Source: Coniella vitis (Eukaryota; Ascomycota; Sordariomycetes; Diaporthales; Schizoparmaceae). From it: DNA of 64,000 nucleotides. The notes beneath the pieces are model-generated. The model was not told the origin of the DNA, did not search any database, and was given only the letters and a program-made list of their open reading frames with translations. Within the stretch, counting starts at the first letter, position 1; the number at the start of each line of letters is the position of its first letter. The position numbers and the translations under genes were made by a program. The stretch is taken from the NCBI GenBank assembly GCA_011317545.1, contig WUJK01000008.1, forward strand, positions 992,001-1,056,000. The letters run 5' to 3'. Shown here piece after piece: positions 1 to 13,718 of this stretch.

Positions 1-3000
1 CTACGTTATCTCTATATTAGATTAGAATATATCTTTTATAAACCTCGTTCTTAAAATAACTTTAATCTATAAACTTTTTTCTCTTATAGGATACTTCTTT
101 ATTATATTATCTCTACGTTTAAGTATTATATACTTATATATCTTTTAATCCTCTTTAGTATATCTAAAACCTATTATTCTCTTTTAAAACCTATAAAGCT
201 TAAAGAACCTCTAAATAGCTCTTATTATACTTATTACTATATCTATTATATAAAATAATAAGTTTATAGCTCTATTATAGCGTTCCTTATATTTCTATTA
301 TACTTTTATTATACTTCCTATCTTTATTCTATAATAATAGCTAATAATAGAATAATAGTAAATAATTATAGCTATATCTAGTATTTAAATAGGTATATAG
401 GCTATTTAGTAGTTAATAATAGCTTTAGACTTACGGCTATAAAAGCCCCTCTTTTTATACCCTCTTTCTCCTTTAACTTTTATTCCTTTAAGTAACTATT
501 TAGTTTAAGTTTTATAAGTTATATCTTTAATACTAAGTATATAGCTTCTTTATATCCCTTTTATAGTATTTTCCCTTAAATAGGCTAGACTACTTTTATT
601 AATTCGCTATATTTTCGCTAGGCTAATACTACTTTATAGTTTTAAATAGCCTAACTATTATAATAATAATTATTATAATTAGTAAGCGCCCCGCTCCTAA
701 CGATAACTAAGGGTAAGTAGTTTATAGCTCTTTCTCTACGTATTATCTACGTTAACGCTATATTTTAATAGTCCTAGTAAACGTACTTATACTACTAATA
801 TTGCCGCTTCGGGTACTATTATAGCCTTTTCCTCGAATTAAAGCGGCGTTACCGCTATAAATACGCCCGCTAATATACCTATTAGTATACCTGCGAATAG
901 CCCTACTCCTACTACCTTTACTACTCCTCCCGCTATATATAACGCCCCCGCTACGGCTTCGGCGGGTATATATAATACGTATAATTAGTATATTCGGTAC
1001 CTACGTTATCGGATAGAAGATAGTTATTATAACTATAAATATTATAACGTTATTAGTATATTAACTTACGTTATCCTTATATTTTTAATACTAACTTTAT
1101 ACTCTTAGGTAAAGGATTAAAATATTTATATTATAATACCGGTAAATATACTTATAATCGCGTAAGTTATTCTCCTTTTTAATATATTTATATTACGTTT
1201 TCTATATTAATTCCTTACTATAGCTTCCCTTTAATATTATTACTATCCTTAAAGAATAATTTCCCTTTTCCTAGGATTAGTTATAATATACTAATAAGTA
1301 TATTCCTTTAAGTTATATTAATTTATTTACTAAGGCTAAGGGAGCCGGTCGGGATAGTATTAATACTATAGTTACGCTACTCGCTAATAGCGGTTAAAGT
1401 AATAAATAGTTAGCTTTATTTCGAAATTTAGTTAGCTTAATATACTATAATATAATCGCTGCTAAATATATTACTAATCGCCTAGACCCTCCTAGAGGCG
1501 GCGATAGTAATACGAACCTATAGGGTGGAAGTAGCGGTAATAATACTGCTAGCGGAGATAATAGTAGTAATACTACTAGTAGAGATAATAGCGGAAATAC
1601 TAGAAATACTGGAACTAGTAGTAATTAATAACTCTTTACGAAATAGTAGTAAGTTCGCTACTAATTTATAATTTAGCGTTAAGGTATTAGATATAAATAG
1701 GTTAATTTTAACGTTTTAATATAAATAGACTTATAAAATATCGTATATTATCGTATATTTAATATATCTTACTTTTAGTTTATATTTAAGCTACGACTTT
1801 ATAGTAATCTAGTATAATATATTATTTAAATTTATATTAAATTATTATTTAATAATTAATTATAATAATTATAACTTATAATAATAATAACTAAATAGTA
1901 ATACTAAATATTAATTTAAACTTAAAGTATAAGCTAGACTTTTACTACGATATCGTATAGTATTTAAACTTTTAAATACTATAGTTTTAAAAACTATATA
2001 ATCTATATAAAGGTTATATTCTTATAGTATACTTACTATTAAAATATACCTATTCTTAATTTAAATTAATAAAAGATAGATTAACTTTAACTATCTTAAA
2101 AACTATTTTATTAACGTAAAAGCTATATCTTTATAGGGTATCCGCTATATTTATAGTTATTTATAATAAATTAATAAACTAATTAACTAAAACGCTAAAA
2201 ACCTTAATTTAAATAATTTATACTATATATATTAGTATAAAGTTCGATTTTTTACTTAAGGCTTTAACCTCCGAGTCTCTATAATAGACTTAGCGGTCCC
2301 GCTATATCTCCGCTGCGTTTACTTAGTATAGAAACTATACTAGCGTAAGAAGATCGGACTCGCGATTCCGTTCTTCTAGCGAGTTACCTCGTATAAATAG
2401 CGTAAAAGCGCTCCGTCCTATATACTTTACCGCTGCTTCTAAGCAACTTAGTAACCTATACGGGATAAAATAGATCCAAATCTTAAGTATACTATTACCT
2501 TCGACTTACGGAGGGATAGCGGCGTTATTACTACTTTTTCTATACTCTAAGACTATATAAAAGTAAGTTACTTATAAATATCTAATTATTAAAATCTTTT
2601 AAGGAGCCTACTAGATAGTAGTAGCTTACTAATTTATCTTACTTATAAACTGCGCTATTATTATAAAGCCGTATACCTTACGTAACGATATTATTATACT
2701 CTATCTTTAGTTCTTATTCTTCTTAAAATATAAACGATTATAAATCTTATAAAAGACCTACTCTTAACCTACGATTATATAGGGTATCCTAGCTCTTTTT
2801 AATAGTATATATCTCTTAATTTATCGATTTAGTTAATATTTAAACTTTTTTAACTTAAACGATAAATATACTTTTAAACTATATTTATATAAGGTTTATC
2901 GTTTCTTTTAATATATAACTGCTTTTAACTCGGGCGCTAAGCTTACTTTTATCTTACGTTTAGCGTACGTTTTAATATAATATCTCGGTTTTCTTAATAT

Positions 3001-3760
3001 ATAAACTCTTTTAACTCGGGCGTTAAGTTTATCGTACGTTAACTTTACTTTAAACCTACGCTTTCGTAGGGTATTATATTTTCTCTTAATATATCGAGTG
3101 CTTATCGTCTTATATTTAATAAAAGTCGATTATCTTATATAACGAAGTATATTTAAAAGAGTAGCTTTTAGATTATATAAAAGCAGTATAAATACTATAT
3201 AGGTTAATAATATTAGATAACTTTCTAATATATAGTAATGCTCGAGGAATTAATTTAATAAGTATAATAATAAAGATTATCTGCGAATTTATTACGATAA
3301 TACTAAGAAATTAAGCTAATAACGTTATATTACTTTTACCGGCTTATATTCCGAATTTAAGGTTTAGAATATTAGGAGGTAGGTTATTATAAGGTAATAA
3401 AGTATAATATAGATAACGAGTTCTTAGTATAAAAGCAGCTATATCGTATAGAAGATACTATAATAGTAGTATTCGTTAATAGAAACTAAACCTAAAGAGA
3501 AATCCCCTCTCTATTTACTAGTTTCCGAAGCTTCCGACGGCTCTTTATATCTTTAAGATTCTATAGCTGCTTGCCGAGAGCTGCCGGCAGGCCCTTATTC
3601 TAAGCCGTAGGGACTGCGTTACCGCTAGGCTTTCCTAGCGTTTAGGGTAGGGTTCTAATAGTACCTAATAGAATAAGGGATATAGTAGATTAGGATACGA
3701 TATAATAGGATTCTATAGATAATAGGATATATTATCGCGATAAGTTTAAGAAGGAACTAA
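1..3760. repeat. RIP-degraded AT-rich DNA, unclassified transposon remains
   Basis: This stretch is very AT-rich and dominated by TpA, with TAA/TAG stops in every frame, which is the appearance of RIP-mutated repeats. Short GC-richer islands remain. One at about 780-960 reads, in one + frame, as a Pro/Thr/Ala-rich stretch. Another at about 1490-1630 reads as a Gly/Ser/Asn-rich stretch; both resemble low-complexity parts of retroelement gag or ORF1 proteins. Another GC-richer patch is at 3520-3660. I could not find LTRs, terminal inverted repeats or a recognisable enzyme here. Part of it may be the gag and 5' end of the chromovirus whose pol begins near 3760. No intact gene is visible. Confidence 0.6.
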
Positions 3761-5579
3761 GTATATATAACGATATCTCCTTATAATAGCATCTATATAA
3801 GATAAAGATATATTTAGAAACCTCTCCGGTATATTAGAAGAGTATCGGAAGTTTATAAAACTATTTTAAGGAAAATTCGATAATAGCCTATTAGAATATA
3901 GCCTATATAACTATAAGATTCTACTTAAAGAAGGAGAATAATTAAAATTCTTTCCTATCTATAGATTAGATAAGGATAAACTTAAAGTATTTAGAGAATA
4001 TATTAACGAAAACCTTAAAAAAGGCTATATTAGACCTTTATATTTACTAATAGGATACCTAATCCTATTTATATTAAAGAAAAACGGTAAACTATAACTA
4101 TACGTTAATTATCGGTAATTTAATAATATTATAATTAAGAATCGGTACCTTTTACCCCTTTTTAAAGAACTTAGAGATAGATTTAAAGGAGCCTAATAGT
4201 TTATAGCCCTTAACCTTAAGGAAGGATATATATATATTCGTATTAAACCCGGAGAAGAATAGAAAATAGCGTTTAGAATATACTATAGATATTTCGAATA
4301 TCTTATTATATTATTCGGACTTATTAACGCCCCTATATTATTCTAGGAAATAATAAACTTTATCTTATACGAATACCTTAATTATTTTATAATCGCTTAC
4401 CTAAACGATATCCTTATTTACTTAAAGATATTCGAAGAGTATTAGAAGTATATTATAATAATCCTATAAATCCTCTAAAATAATAAGATTTTAGTAAAAC
4501 CTACTAAATATAATTAGAATATTTAAGAAGTTAACTACCTCGGATATATTATTATATTAAAGTATATATAAATATAGAAAGATAAAGTATAAGTAGTTAA
4601 GGATTAGCTTATACCTTAGAGCGTTAAAAATATTAGAGCCTTCTTAAGCTATACTAATTTCTAATAATAATTTATTAAAAACTATAATAATATTATAATA
4701 CTATTTATAAAACTTATAAAAAAGGATATTACCTTCGATTAGAACGAATAGGTATAAAAAGCCTTTAATATAATTAAGGATATAGTTATATTAGAACTAA
4801 TCCTAATTAAAGTAGATTAAGATAAAGCTTTCGAGATCGAAATAGATATATTAGATTATATACTCGGTAGATAACTCGGATAATAAGATAATAAAGGATA
4901 ACTACGGATAATTAGTAACTTTAATAAAAAACTAAACGGATTAGAATTTAACTATAAAACGCCCGATTAGGAACTTATAGTAATAATAAAAGCCTTTAAG
5001 GAATAACGATATTATCTTATCGGCGTAAAATAATAAATTCTTATATATACGGATTATAAGAATCTCTAGGTATTTACCTCGATAAAGCAGCTTAATAAAC
5101 GATAAGTTAGATAATACGAATTTCTATTAGAATTCGACTTTAAGATTATCTACCGTAAAAGTAAAGAAAACGAATAAGTAAATACTCTTAGTAGACGGTT
5201 AGATTATAAGAATAGTAATAATAAAGATTAAGATATTATAGTAATCTTTAAGGAAGATTCGGAAGGTAGCCTTACTATACTATCTATTACTAAGGAATTT
5301 AACGTAATACTATATATCGAAGGAGAAATACCTAACCTCGATAGTATAATAATATTAGAGTAAAACGATTATATTAGAAGTATTTATAATATACTAGTAT
5401 ACGGATACTAAGGAATTAGAGTAACCTATAAAAGAATCCAATAATATTAGAATTTATTAAACCTTAAGAAATAAGTTATAGATATCGTTAATAACTATAA
5501 TATATATAAACGGAATAGAATAAAATAATATAAACCTTATAAACTACTATAATCTCTATTAATACCTATAACTATTTAG
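3760..5579 (+). mobile_element. Outer Gypsy chromovirus, RT and RNase H part (RIP-degraded, split)
   Basis: Reading the + strand and ignoring stops gives a continuous Gypsy pol. It starts with the segment before RT ('FFPIYRLDKDKLKVFREYI', near 3950). RT follows with 'LKKGYIRP', 'NYRxFNNI', 'KNRYLLPL' and 'IKPGEExKIAFR', and the YxDD box is degraded to 'AYLNDILIYL' (near 4400). RNase H shows 'TDYKNL' (near 5050) and 'EFDFKIIYRKSKENE'. The part before the integrase core ('NIYKRNRIKxYKPYKLL') follows. Stops are TAG/TAA where Trp or Gln is expected, as produced by C-to-T or G-to-A change. The frame breaks at 5579, where another element is inserted, and resumes at 16207. The element cannot be active. 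Confidence 0.85.
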
Positions 5580-5918
5580 TATAAACGGGTATCGAGAGAG
5601 CGTTCGTAGTTTCGATCCTAATTTCTATTATTAACTAACTTAAGGAGAGAAGTAAGAATAATATCTATATAGCGGCGCAAGAGCTACTCTTAAATAGCTT
5701 TTACGTTTAGGATCTACTTATAGATAGAGTTTTCTATAGGTCTACTATCGATATAAGTCCTATTATCGATAGTCTTTTATATAGCTTATAAGCTACTCGG
5801 AAGACGCTCTTATTTAGCGCTTATATAATACTAATCTCTAAACGAGAAGGGAATATACTAACTAAGGCTTTATACCTTAATATACCGAAGCTATATATTT
5901 ACCTATAGGCTTATAATA
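5580..5918 (-). repeat. Left (3') LTR of the nested 10.6-kb element
   Basis: This 339-bp copy matches 15868-16206 along its whole length without gaps. The differences I see are all transitions (C/T or G/A), as RIP would cause after insertion. It begins TATAAACGGG and ends GGCTTATAATA. The usual TG...CA termini would become TA...TA after RIP. It is preceded by the target-site duplication TTTAG. Confidence 0.9.
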
Positions 5919-6621
5919 TTACCCCTCTACTTAGGCCGAACGCCCTCTTATAAAGCTATATATAGTATAATAGCTACCTAAAAAGTATAATAATATAACG
6001 CTATTATACCTACCTACCCTATTAAAGGAGCCTTATCCTTATACCTAGCGAGTATAAAAGGAGTCTTATATCTATAGAGCTCCCTTTAGCCTAGCTCTTA
6101 GCGAATCTATAAATTTTACTACCTATTATTCGTTAATAGAATAATAATAATACCCTTAACTTAATAGGCGGTTATAAATATAATATCTTTACTCTTAAAG
6201 CCTCGAAAAAGTATAAATACCCCCTTAACCCCTATTCTAAGGGTTATTCCTTCCTCTTAATTAAACTAAAGCCCTTATAAGTTATACGAAACTAACCCCT
6301 ATAATAATAAAGTAAATATTACGCCTTCCCTATTTATCCTCTACTTATACTTAACTCTATTAATAATATAAATATTATTACTCGCTCTAAGTAAGCTAAT
6401 ATAGCTTCTACCGCTATATTTACTATTATTACCCCCGCTATTATTATAAGCTCTATAGCTATTCCTATAGCGGTAATATCTATAGCTATAACTATAGCTA
6501 CTCCTATTACGCTTATTATTACTCCTACCGTTATTATCCTTACCCCTACCGCTACCTAGCTCGATAAGGCTATTAATAAGCTTATTTAGAATATTATCGC
6601 TATTAACCTATAGCTTTAACC

Positions 6622-6803
6622 TATAAAGGGCTTACGTATAAGGGCTTAAAACGTAAGGGTTAATATACTATAATTAATTAAACTAAGGAGCAGAAGTCTA
6701 GCTATAAGGGAGTTATATATATATAGCTCCCGAATAAATACGTATCGGCTTATATCCTACGTAACTAAGCCCTAATAACTAAGCACCTACTTAACCTATA
6801 ATA
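6622..6803 (-). repeat. Left LTR of the 1.62-kb gag-only element
   Basis: A 182-bp direct repeat with 8060-8241. It begins TATAAAGGGCTTA, ends CCTATAATA, and is preceded by TAACC. The differences between copies are almost all transitions; I noted one possible transversion. Confidence 0.85.
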
Positions 6804-8059
6804 TTACCCCCCTATTAAGACTAAGCTTAGTCGAAATAATAACCTAAACCGCTACTTTCCCTATAATCCTAAGGTTTATATATAATCCCCTTTAGGTAGG
6901 GTTTTTAACTTAATAATATTTAAACGCTGCTTTTACGAAGTATATATATTACTTTTACTAGGTAATATCCTAAGTATCTAAACCCTATAGGTAAGGCTTT
7001 TAAACTTAGCTAATTACGCTATTCCTAATCCGTCCCTAATATATAATTAGACCGAATATATACCTTTACTATTAATTTAGTATTTAACCGCCGCTTAATT
7101 ATTACTCCTCGAAGTATACGATTATATTATAAGTATCGAACTTATTAATAAGGTCCGCTATATCGAGGTAAGTATATATAATATCCTCCTTTAAACGAAA
7201 AACAGGAGTAGCTTATAAGCCGCTCCCTAGTAAGTTTACCGTAATACTCTTACGGGGCTATAAATAATATCGTATAATATAGCCTAATTTATTATAGTTA
7301 TAATACTTACGAGGTTTATTATTAAGTATACTAATATCTATATCTATTAGTTCGCTGCTATATACTACTCCGCCTCTACTTATTCGCTACTTAAGTATAG
7401 CTATTACGCTAATAAATATAGAATCGGATATTTATAATAGCTATATAAACTCTATCTAAGTTTATAGCTAAGCTATTAGGTTTAGCCGTATACGAAAAGC
7501 GGCGTTTAAGCTAATAGCGAGTATAAGGATCTTTACTTTATCTAGCTAATCGGTATCTCCTACTTTAAAGAGTATTATATCCTAACGATTTAAATACTCT
7601 AATACAGCTTTAAAGCTGCTTTAATATAGTTTAATTAAACGTTAATTAGCTTTCTACTCTTTATTCGGTTCCTCTAGTATCTTTCGTATAAGTTCTAGGA
7701 AAAACGCTAAGCTTATTATAATCCTACCGCTCGAAACCTACTTTATATATATAGCGAAGTACTTTATCTAGAGATTGCGAGAAATCGTATTATAAATAAA
7801 ATAGACTTAGGAGAGATTATCGCCTATATAAGCGCTATATCGATAGATCTTATTATATACGTTAATAAGCTAAGCGTCGAGTTTATTATAGCTTTTAAGC
7901 GGCTTTCGTATAGAGAGAAGTAGGCGGGAAAAAGACTCTATAATAGCGAGCGGAGGGGGAATAAAATTAGGTAAAAAATAGCGCGATAGGTATTCGTACG
8001 CTACTCTAGGGTATTATAATAAGGCGACGGATCTTTCGCTATTAAGGAGTTTAATTAAA

Positions 8060-8241
8060 TATAAAGGGCTTATATATAAGGGCTTAAAACGTAAGGGTTA
8101 ATATATTATAATTAATTAAACTAAGGAGTAGAAGTCTAGCTATAAGGGAGTTGCGTATATATAGCTCCCGAATAAATACGTATCGGCTTATATCCTACGT
8201 AATAAAGCCCTAATAACTAAGCACCTGCTTAACCTATAATA
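8060..8241 (-). repeat. Right LTR of the 1.62-kb gag-only element
   Basis: The second 182-bp copy, equal in length to 6622-6803 and followed by the duplicated TAACC (8242-8246). Confidence 0.85.
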
Positions 8242-11200
8242 TAACCTTATATTACCCTCCCTAAGGGTATTAGGGACGAATAATACCTACCCTATATTAT
8301 AAGGGCTTTTAAAAACCCCCTCTCCCTTTATCTATATAATATTAATAAGTAATGCTTCCCCTACTTCTTTATAACTTACTAATTATTATAGCCGGCGCCC
8401 GTTATTTCCCTTATAAGATAAATAAGAAGGGTAAGAACTCCGGCTACTTTTATACCCCCCTTTATTAAATTAACGAGATATATACCGCTATTATTACTAT
8501 AGTTAATTATTCCCTTATTTATAATACTTCCGACCCTAATATATACTATTTCTTCCCTATTTATACTTTCCCGTATTTATATACTCTAGATATTCTCTAC
8601 CCCTAGGCCCTTACCGCTCTCGTTATATACCGTACCTATAATTACCTACCTAAATTAGGTAAGATTTAGGTTAGCTATAATAAGGTCCGGTTATTAAATA
8701 ATAAATATACCTATAATATATATACCTATTACTCCTTCCCTATTTATATCCTACTAACTTTATATTAACGTTATAGCTATAAGCTTATATATTATTAAGC
8801 GGTAGTATTAAAGGATATTATTAATCTATTAGTAAAGCTTATAAAGGGGGGTAGTAAGGGTAAGGGCTTAGTTAGTATTAAAACGAAGCGTAATATTAAT
8901 AATAACCCTTATTTTAATAAAACTAAGGAGAGTAATTCTAATAATAAGGAGGAGGTAAGTAAGGATAAGTAGGTAGTTATATTAATATATATTTTATATA
9001 TAGTTTTCTTTTTATCTATAATATTTAATTTCCCCGCTCTTCTTTTCTATAACTTTAGGTTATTATAACTTATAGCGTTATTATAGCGTTACTCGAACTC
9101 CTTAAAAGTAATTATATCTTTAAATTCGGATAATAGTTATTAGTTTAACTAGTCTTATCCGACCTATTTAATTAGGATTTTATATTATAGCGTTTCGTCC
9201 GTTTTCGTATAGCCTTTATATAGCTTATTATATACTCTAATAATACTTTCTACTTAATACTCGGGTTCCTTTCCCTCTTTAATTATAATAGGGTTAGGCC
9301 GGTATTCCTTTTATACTTATAATAGGAGCGGGTTTTATATAGCTCGAATTAGGAGATCTATATAGAAATAAGGGTAAATACCCGGCAGGATATCTAATTC
9401 TATTATATAAGGGCTAACGATATATATTACGGTATATTTATCGTATAATTAGGCTAATTTCTTTAAAAGGTAATCGGTAGTAATATTTTATAGGGAGAGC
9501 TAAACCTTATTACTTTTAATAAGCCGCTCTATAATTATTTATAACTTATTTATAGATTCTTCTATTCGTTATTATATAATTACTATTATAGCTTAAGCAA
9601 AAGTAGTTATATCTTTAAGCTATTAGATAAAATTCTCGGCCTAAACTCTAAGCGCTTATACTAATAATATATTATACTTTACCTATTCGATTAAATCTAT
9701 ATAATAACTATATAGGATAAAAAATAGGCTAAGGCTAATTATATTAATATCCTTATTATTAATAGCTAATTAAGCGCCGGATAGGAATATCGGTTAATCT
9801 AATTATATATATATAATAAACGCTCGAAGATAGTTTATAACCTCTTAGTTTACTCTTTCTATAGCTTTATCCGTTTATAAATAGAAAGTAATACTTAAAT
9901 ACTATTCTATCTTTATAAGCTTATATAATTAGCGTTAAAACCCTTCTACCTAATTTAAGCCTTAATTACTAATTATTACTTTAGGGAAACTATAGAACTG
10001 CTAATAATAATATAAAAACTACTCTATATATACTTCCGCGCTTATATTATATATAGCTTTAAATATAATAGCTTTCGTTAATCGGTTTATAATTATTATT
10101 AAATAAGCCTTTCTTATATCGTCTTTATAAGGAAGGTCGATTATAAAGTCTATAGATAACTTGCTTTATACCCGTTTAGGTATTAATAGGGGCTTAAGAA
10201 GGCCCTTCCTCTAATATCTCTATACCGTCTTATATTTATAAACGTTATAATTTCGTATAAACCGCCGAATATTATAGTATATACCTAGCTAGAAATAGCC
10301 CCTTATTATTATTATAATAATAATATCCCTTCCTAGATAGCTAGATAGGGTAGAATTATAAATACTTTATATTAGTTTAGTATATAGGGGTTCTTAATCC
10401 GGTAATTAGAGCTATTTATAGAATTTAAATAATCCTTTCTTATTAATCGAATACTCCGCTATAAATACCTTAATAAGCTTACTTTTAGATATCCGTAGGT
10501 AAGGGGGAAAAGAATATTTACCCCTATAAACTATACTTATAAGCTAGGAATATACCTTATTATATAAAGTAGTATTATCCTATAAGCGTTAGAGCTCCTC
10601 TTATATAAAAACCTTACTACCTATTAATAATAGCTTATCGTATATTATAATTTAGCTTATCTCTATTAATAATAAAAGCTAGATTTATCTACCGGTAAAG
10701 CGTTTATTAGATATATTATATAGTATATCCTACTCCCTCTTTAAAAGGGCGTTTAAACGCTTACTAATTACTCCTATATAATAAACTAAATAGTATCGAA
10801 AATAAACTATCGTCTTAGACTAACGGACCTACCTTTCGGTAAAACGCTATAATATTATAAAATATTCGAAGTTCTTATAATCCGAATAAATCGTAAATAA
10901 TAATATAATACCCCTAAGCTTTATATCCTATACTCTTAAATAATTAATAATAGCTAATAATTCCTTATTATAGATCTTATAATTATATTCTATAGGGCTT
11001 AGGTAATATAAGTAATATATTATTAAATAGAGGATATTATATTCGTCCCTTTAAGAAAAGTAGCCGCTTAATAAATAACTAGAATAATCCGCCTTTAATA
11101 CTATCTACTTATCCGGATCCTATTAGGTAAGTATAGGCTTATTAATAAAGAAACGCTTTAGCTATTCGAATATAGCTTCTTCCTATTCCCTAAACCTAAA

Positions 11201-11991
11201 TAAAACCCCCTTTTTAGTTAAAGCTAGGAGGGGCCCTATAATTTCGGAATAATTAGTAATAAACTAATAATAGAAGTTTATAAATCCTAAGAAGCTATAA
11301 ACTCCCTTAACTATCTTCGGAGCCTCTTAATTATATATAGTATATACCTTCTCGGGGTTTATATAAATCCTTACCCCCGCTTTAATAATAAAGCCTAGGT
11401 ATTTCGTCTTAATTATACCGAATTCGTACTTAGTAATATCTAAATTTAAACCTATTACTTCGAAAGTATATAATACTAGCTTTACCTTTACTTAGTAATC
11501 TTTAGTTATACTATCGGTATATATTAGAATATTATCGATATAAGCTAAATAGAAGATATCTAGGTAAGGGTATAGAATAATATTAATATAATATTAGAAT
11601 ATTATAAGAGTATTTATAAGTCTAAACAGGGTTATTAGTTATTCGAAAAGGCTATACCTTATATAAAAGGCGGTCTTTTACTTATCTCCTTTCTTAATAT
11701 AAAGTTTATAAAACGCTATTTATATATCGAGCTTAATAAAATATTTAGTATTTATAATATTAAATAGGGTTTCTTTAATAAGGGGGAGCGGGTAGCGGTT
11801 AGCTTCCGAAATAGCGTTAAATATACGGTAATCTATATAAAAACGGAGGCCGCCCTTTAGTTTCTTAATAAAGATTATAAAAGCTCCTATTAAAAAGCTA
11901 TTAGCTTTAATATAGCCTATATCGAATAACTCGGTAAGAATCTTCCTTAATATAATAAGTTCTTCTCTAGATATCCTATATAATAGGCCTT

Positions 11992-13718
11992 TAGTAGCGG
12001 CAGAACGTTGCTTCTTAGCAGCAGGAGCACTAGTGGGAGCAGAGGTAGGCGTAGGGCGTTTATTACTAGTATTGCCGGTGGTAGCGGTACGGGCGATGCC
12101 GATATCGTTATCGTTACTGCTACTGCTACTACTACTGCCATCGTCTACGTAGGCACGATTAGTATTACTACTAGTAATATAGTTACTATCGTCGTTAGCC
12201 TCGTCCTAGTAGGCCTCCTTATCGTCCTCCTTAGCGTTATTATTACTAGTATATATATTAGAGGTAGGCTCCTCGTTGCTAGAGGTATCTTCGGCCTATT
12301 CCTAGCTATCTTAGAGTAAGTCCACCTTATCTTTGCTATTAGTACTATCCTTAGCACCCTTAGCGTTACCCTCGCCCTTATCCTCGAGCTCGAGGATACT
12401 ATCGAGGGCCTTCTATAGGAGGTCTTTACCGCCCTTACCTTTATTATAGATATAGTTATTATTATTAAATACGTTAGTAATCGGCTTTATAGCGCTATAT
12501 AGGAGTACGCTATATATTACGGGGGCGGTACCCCTCTTAATAGCGGTAGCTTCTATTAGAAAATATACCTATTAGTAATAGTTAATTAGTAATACTAGAA
12601 CTTAGCTTTAGTATAGTATACTATACTTATTATACTATTTATATAGGTATTTAGTAGGAAGGTTATACTACTTTATAGTAGCGCTAGATACGGTATTTAT
12701 TTATAGGGAGCTTAAGCTAGTTTATATAGATTAATAGGAGTATTATACGCTTCTTAGCTATACGGGCGTTAATAGTATTCGTAATATAGCGCGCTTTAGT
12801 ATATTTAGCTTTATAATAATTTAAAACGTTAGTAGACTACTATAAGTCCTAGTATTCGATTAGGAAAGGTAGATATACTTACTTCCTTTCTTAGGAGGTA
12901 TTATAATAGTAGTAATAATAGCGGCTATACTTTAGAATATAGAGGGGAGTATAATACGGCGGTAGCGATAGCTAATAATATTACTATACTGCTATATTAT
13001 AGATTAAGAAAGGAGGGGGGAGAAGGGGGGAGGAGGAGGGTATTTAGATAAGTTATAGTAGGCGTAGGAGAAATATAGCAAAGGGCGCTATACCCCTACT
13101 ATTAATAATAATAGGGGTATAACTAGCTATAATAGCTATTATCTATAATTATAGATAAAGGGCTAGCTATTATTAGTAGAAGGATATATACTTTTACGGA
13201 TTAATAATAATAGATACCTTAAGGTATATCTTTAGCGTATCTTAAGCTATTACTCTATACTATTATAGGGATATTTATACTATATTAGTAGCCTAGTAAT
13301 TAGCTAGCTCTTTAGCGTAGCGCCCTTAGGCTACTATATTAGTAAGGTTATCGCTAGTATAGTCGACGTATAGTACGTATATAATACGGCTTCGGAACTA
13401 GTTTTAGCCGGTATCTAACGTTTAGTAATTATACGGTAATATACTAACCTAATAAAAACGTAGCTTTATACGGGTTATACTAATAGTATTATATAACTCT
13501 ACTTTAAGACTAATCCCTAGAGTATTTAGCTTCTAGGATATAGCTAATACGCTATAAAGCAGCCTTCGGGCTAGGGTTATACTACGAATATATATACTAG
13601 GTAGGTGCGGATACGCTCCTTAGTAGTACGATAAGCAGTATACGCCGAGATACCCCTTAGGAGGTATGCTAGCGTAACTAGTCCGGCGTTAATTTAATTA
13701 AATAAATAAATAAATAAA
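11992..13718. mobile_element. Unclassified 1.73-kb insertion inside the pol gene of the nested element
   Basis: A 15-bp duplication (TATATAATAGGCCTT at 11977-11991 and 13719-13733) flanks this segment. Removing the segment plus one copy restores a continuous pol frame on the - strand ('...DKFIINALxGLLYRISREEL'). The right end carries an (AAAT)n run (about 13697-13718). The first 450 bp are GC-richer than the surroundings and encode, on the - strand, an acidic Ser/Asp/Asn-rich stretch followed by a basic 'AAKKQR' segment near 12010-12040. The rest is RIP-like. I found no clear terminal inverted repeats or enzyme motif. The long duplication with an A-rich tail would suit a LINE- or SINE-like insertion on +, but the best reading frame lies on -, so the class stays open. 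Confidence 0.65.

Larger units (their letters stand above)
6622..8241 (-). mobile_element. Small gag-only LTR retroelement (1.62 kb) nested in the 10.6-kb element
   Basis: It has two 182-bp direct repeats (6622-6803 and 8060-8241) and a 5-bp duplication, TAACC (6617-6621 and 8242-8246). A G-rich polypurine tract read on the - strand abuts the left LTR, which sets the orientation as -. Ignoring RIP stops, the - strand of about 7080-7720 reads as a gag-like protein: a helical capsid-like part ('NKExKANxRLIKLY', 'LEYLNR') and a zinc-knuckle-like segment ('KYYNYNKLGYI', probably Cys-x2-Cys-x3-Gly-His before RIP). No RT, protease or integrase fits in the 1.26-kb interior, so the element depended on another element's enzymes. 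Confidence 0.8.

Noticed and set aside
12008..12319. 103-codon + strand frame inside the unclassified insert
   Set aside because: Val/Ile/Thr-rich composition is the antisense of the Ser/Asp-rich - strand frame.
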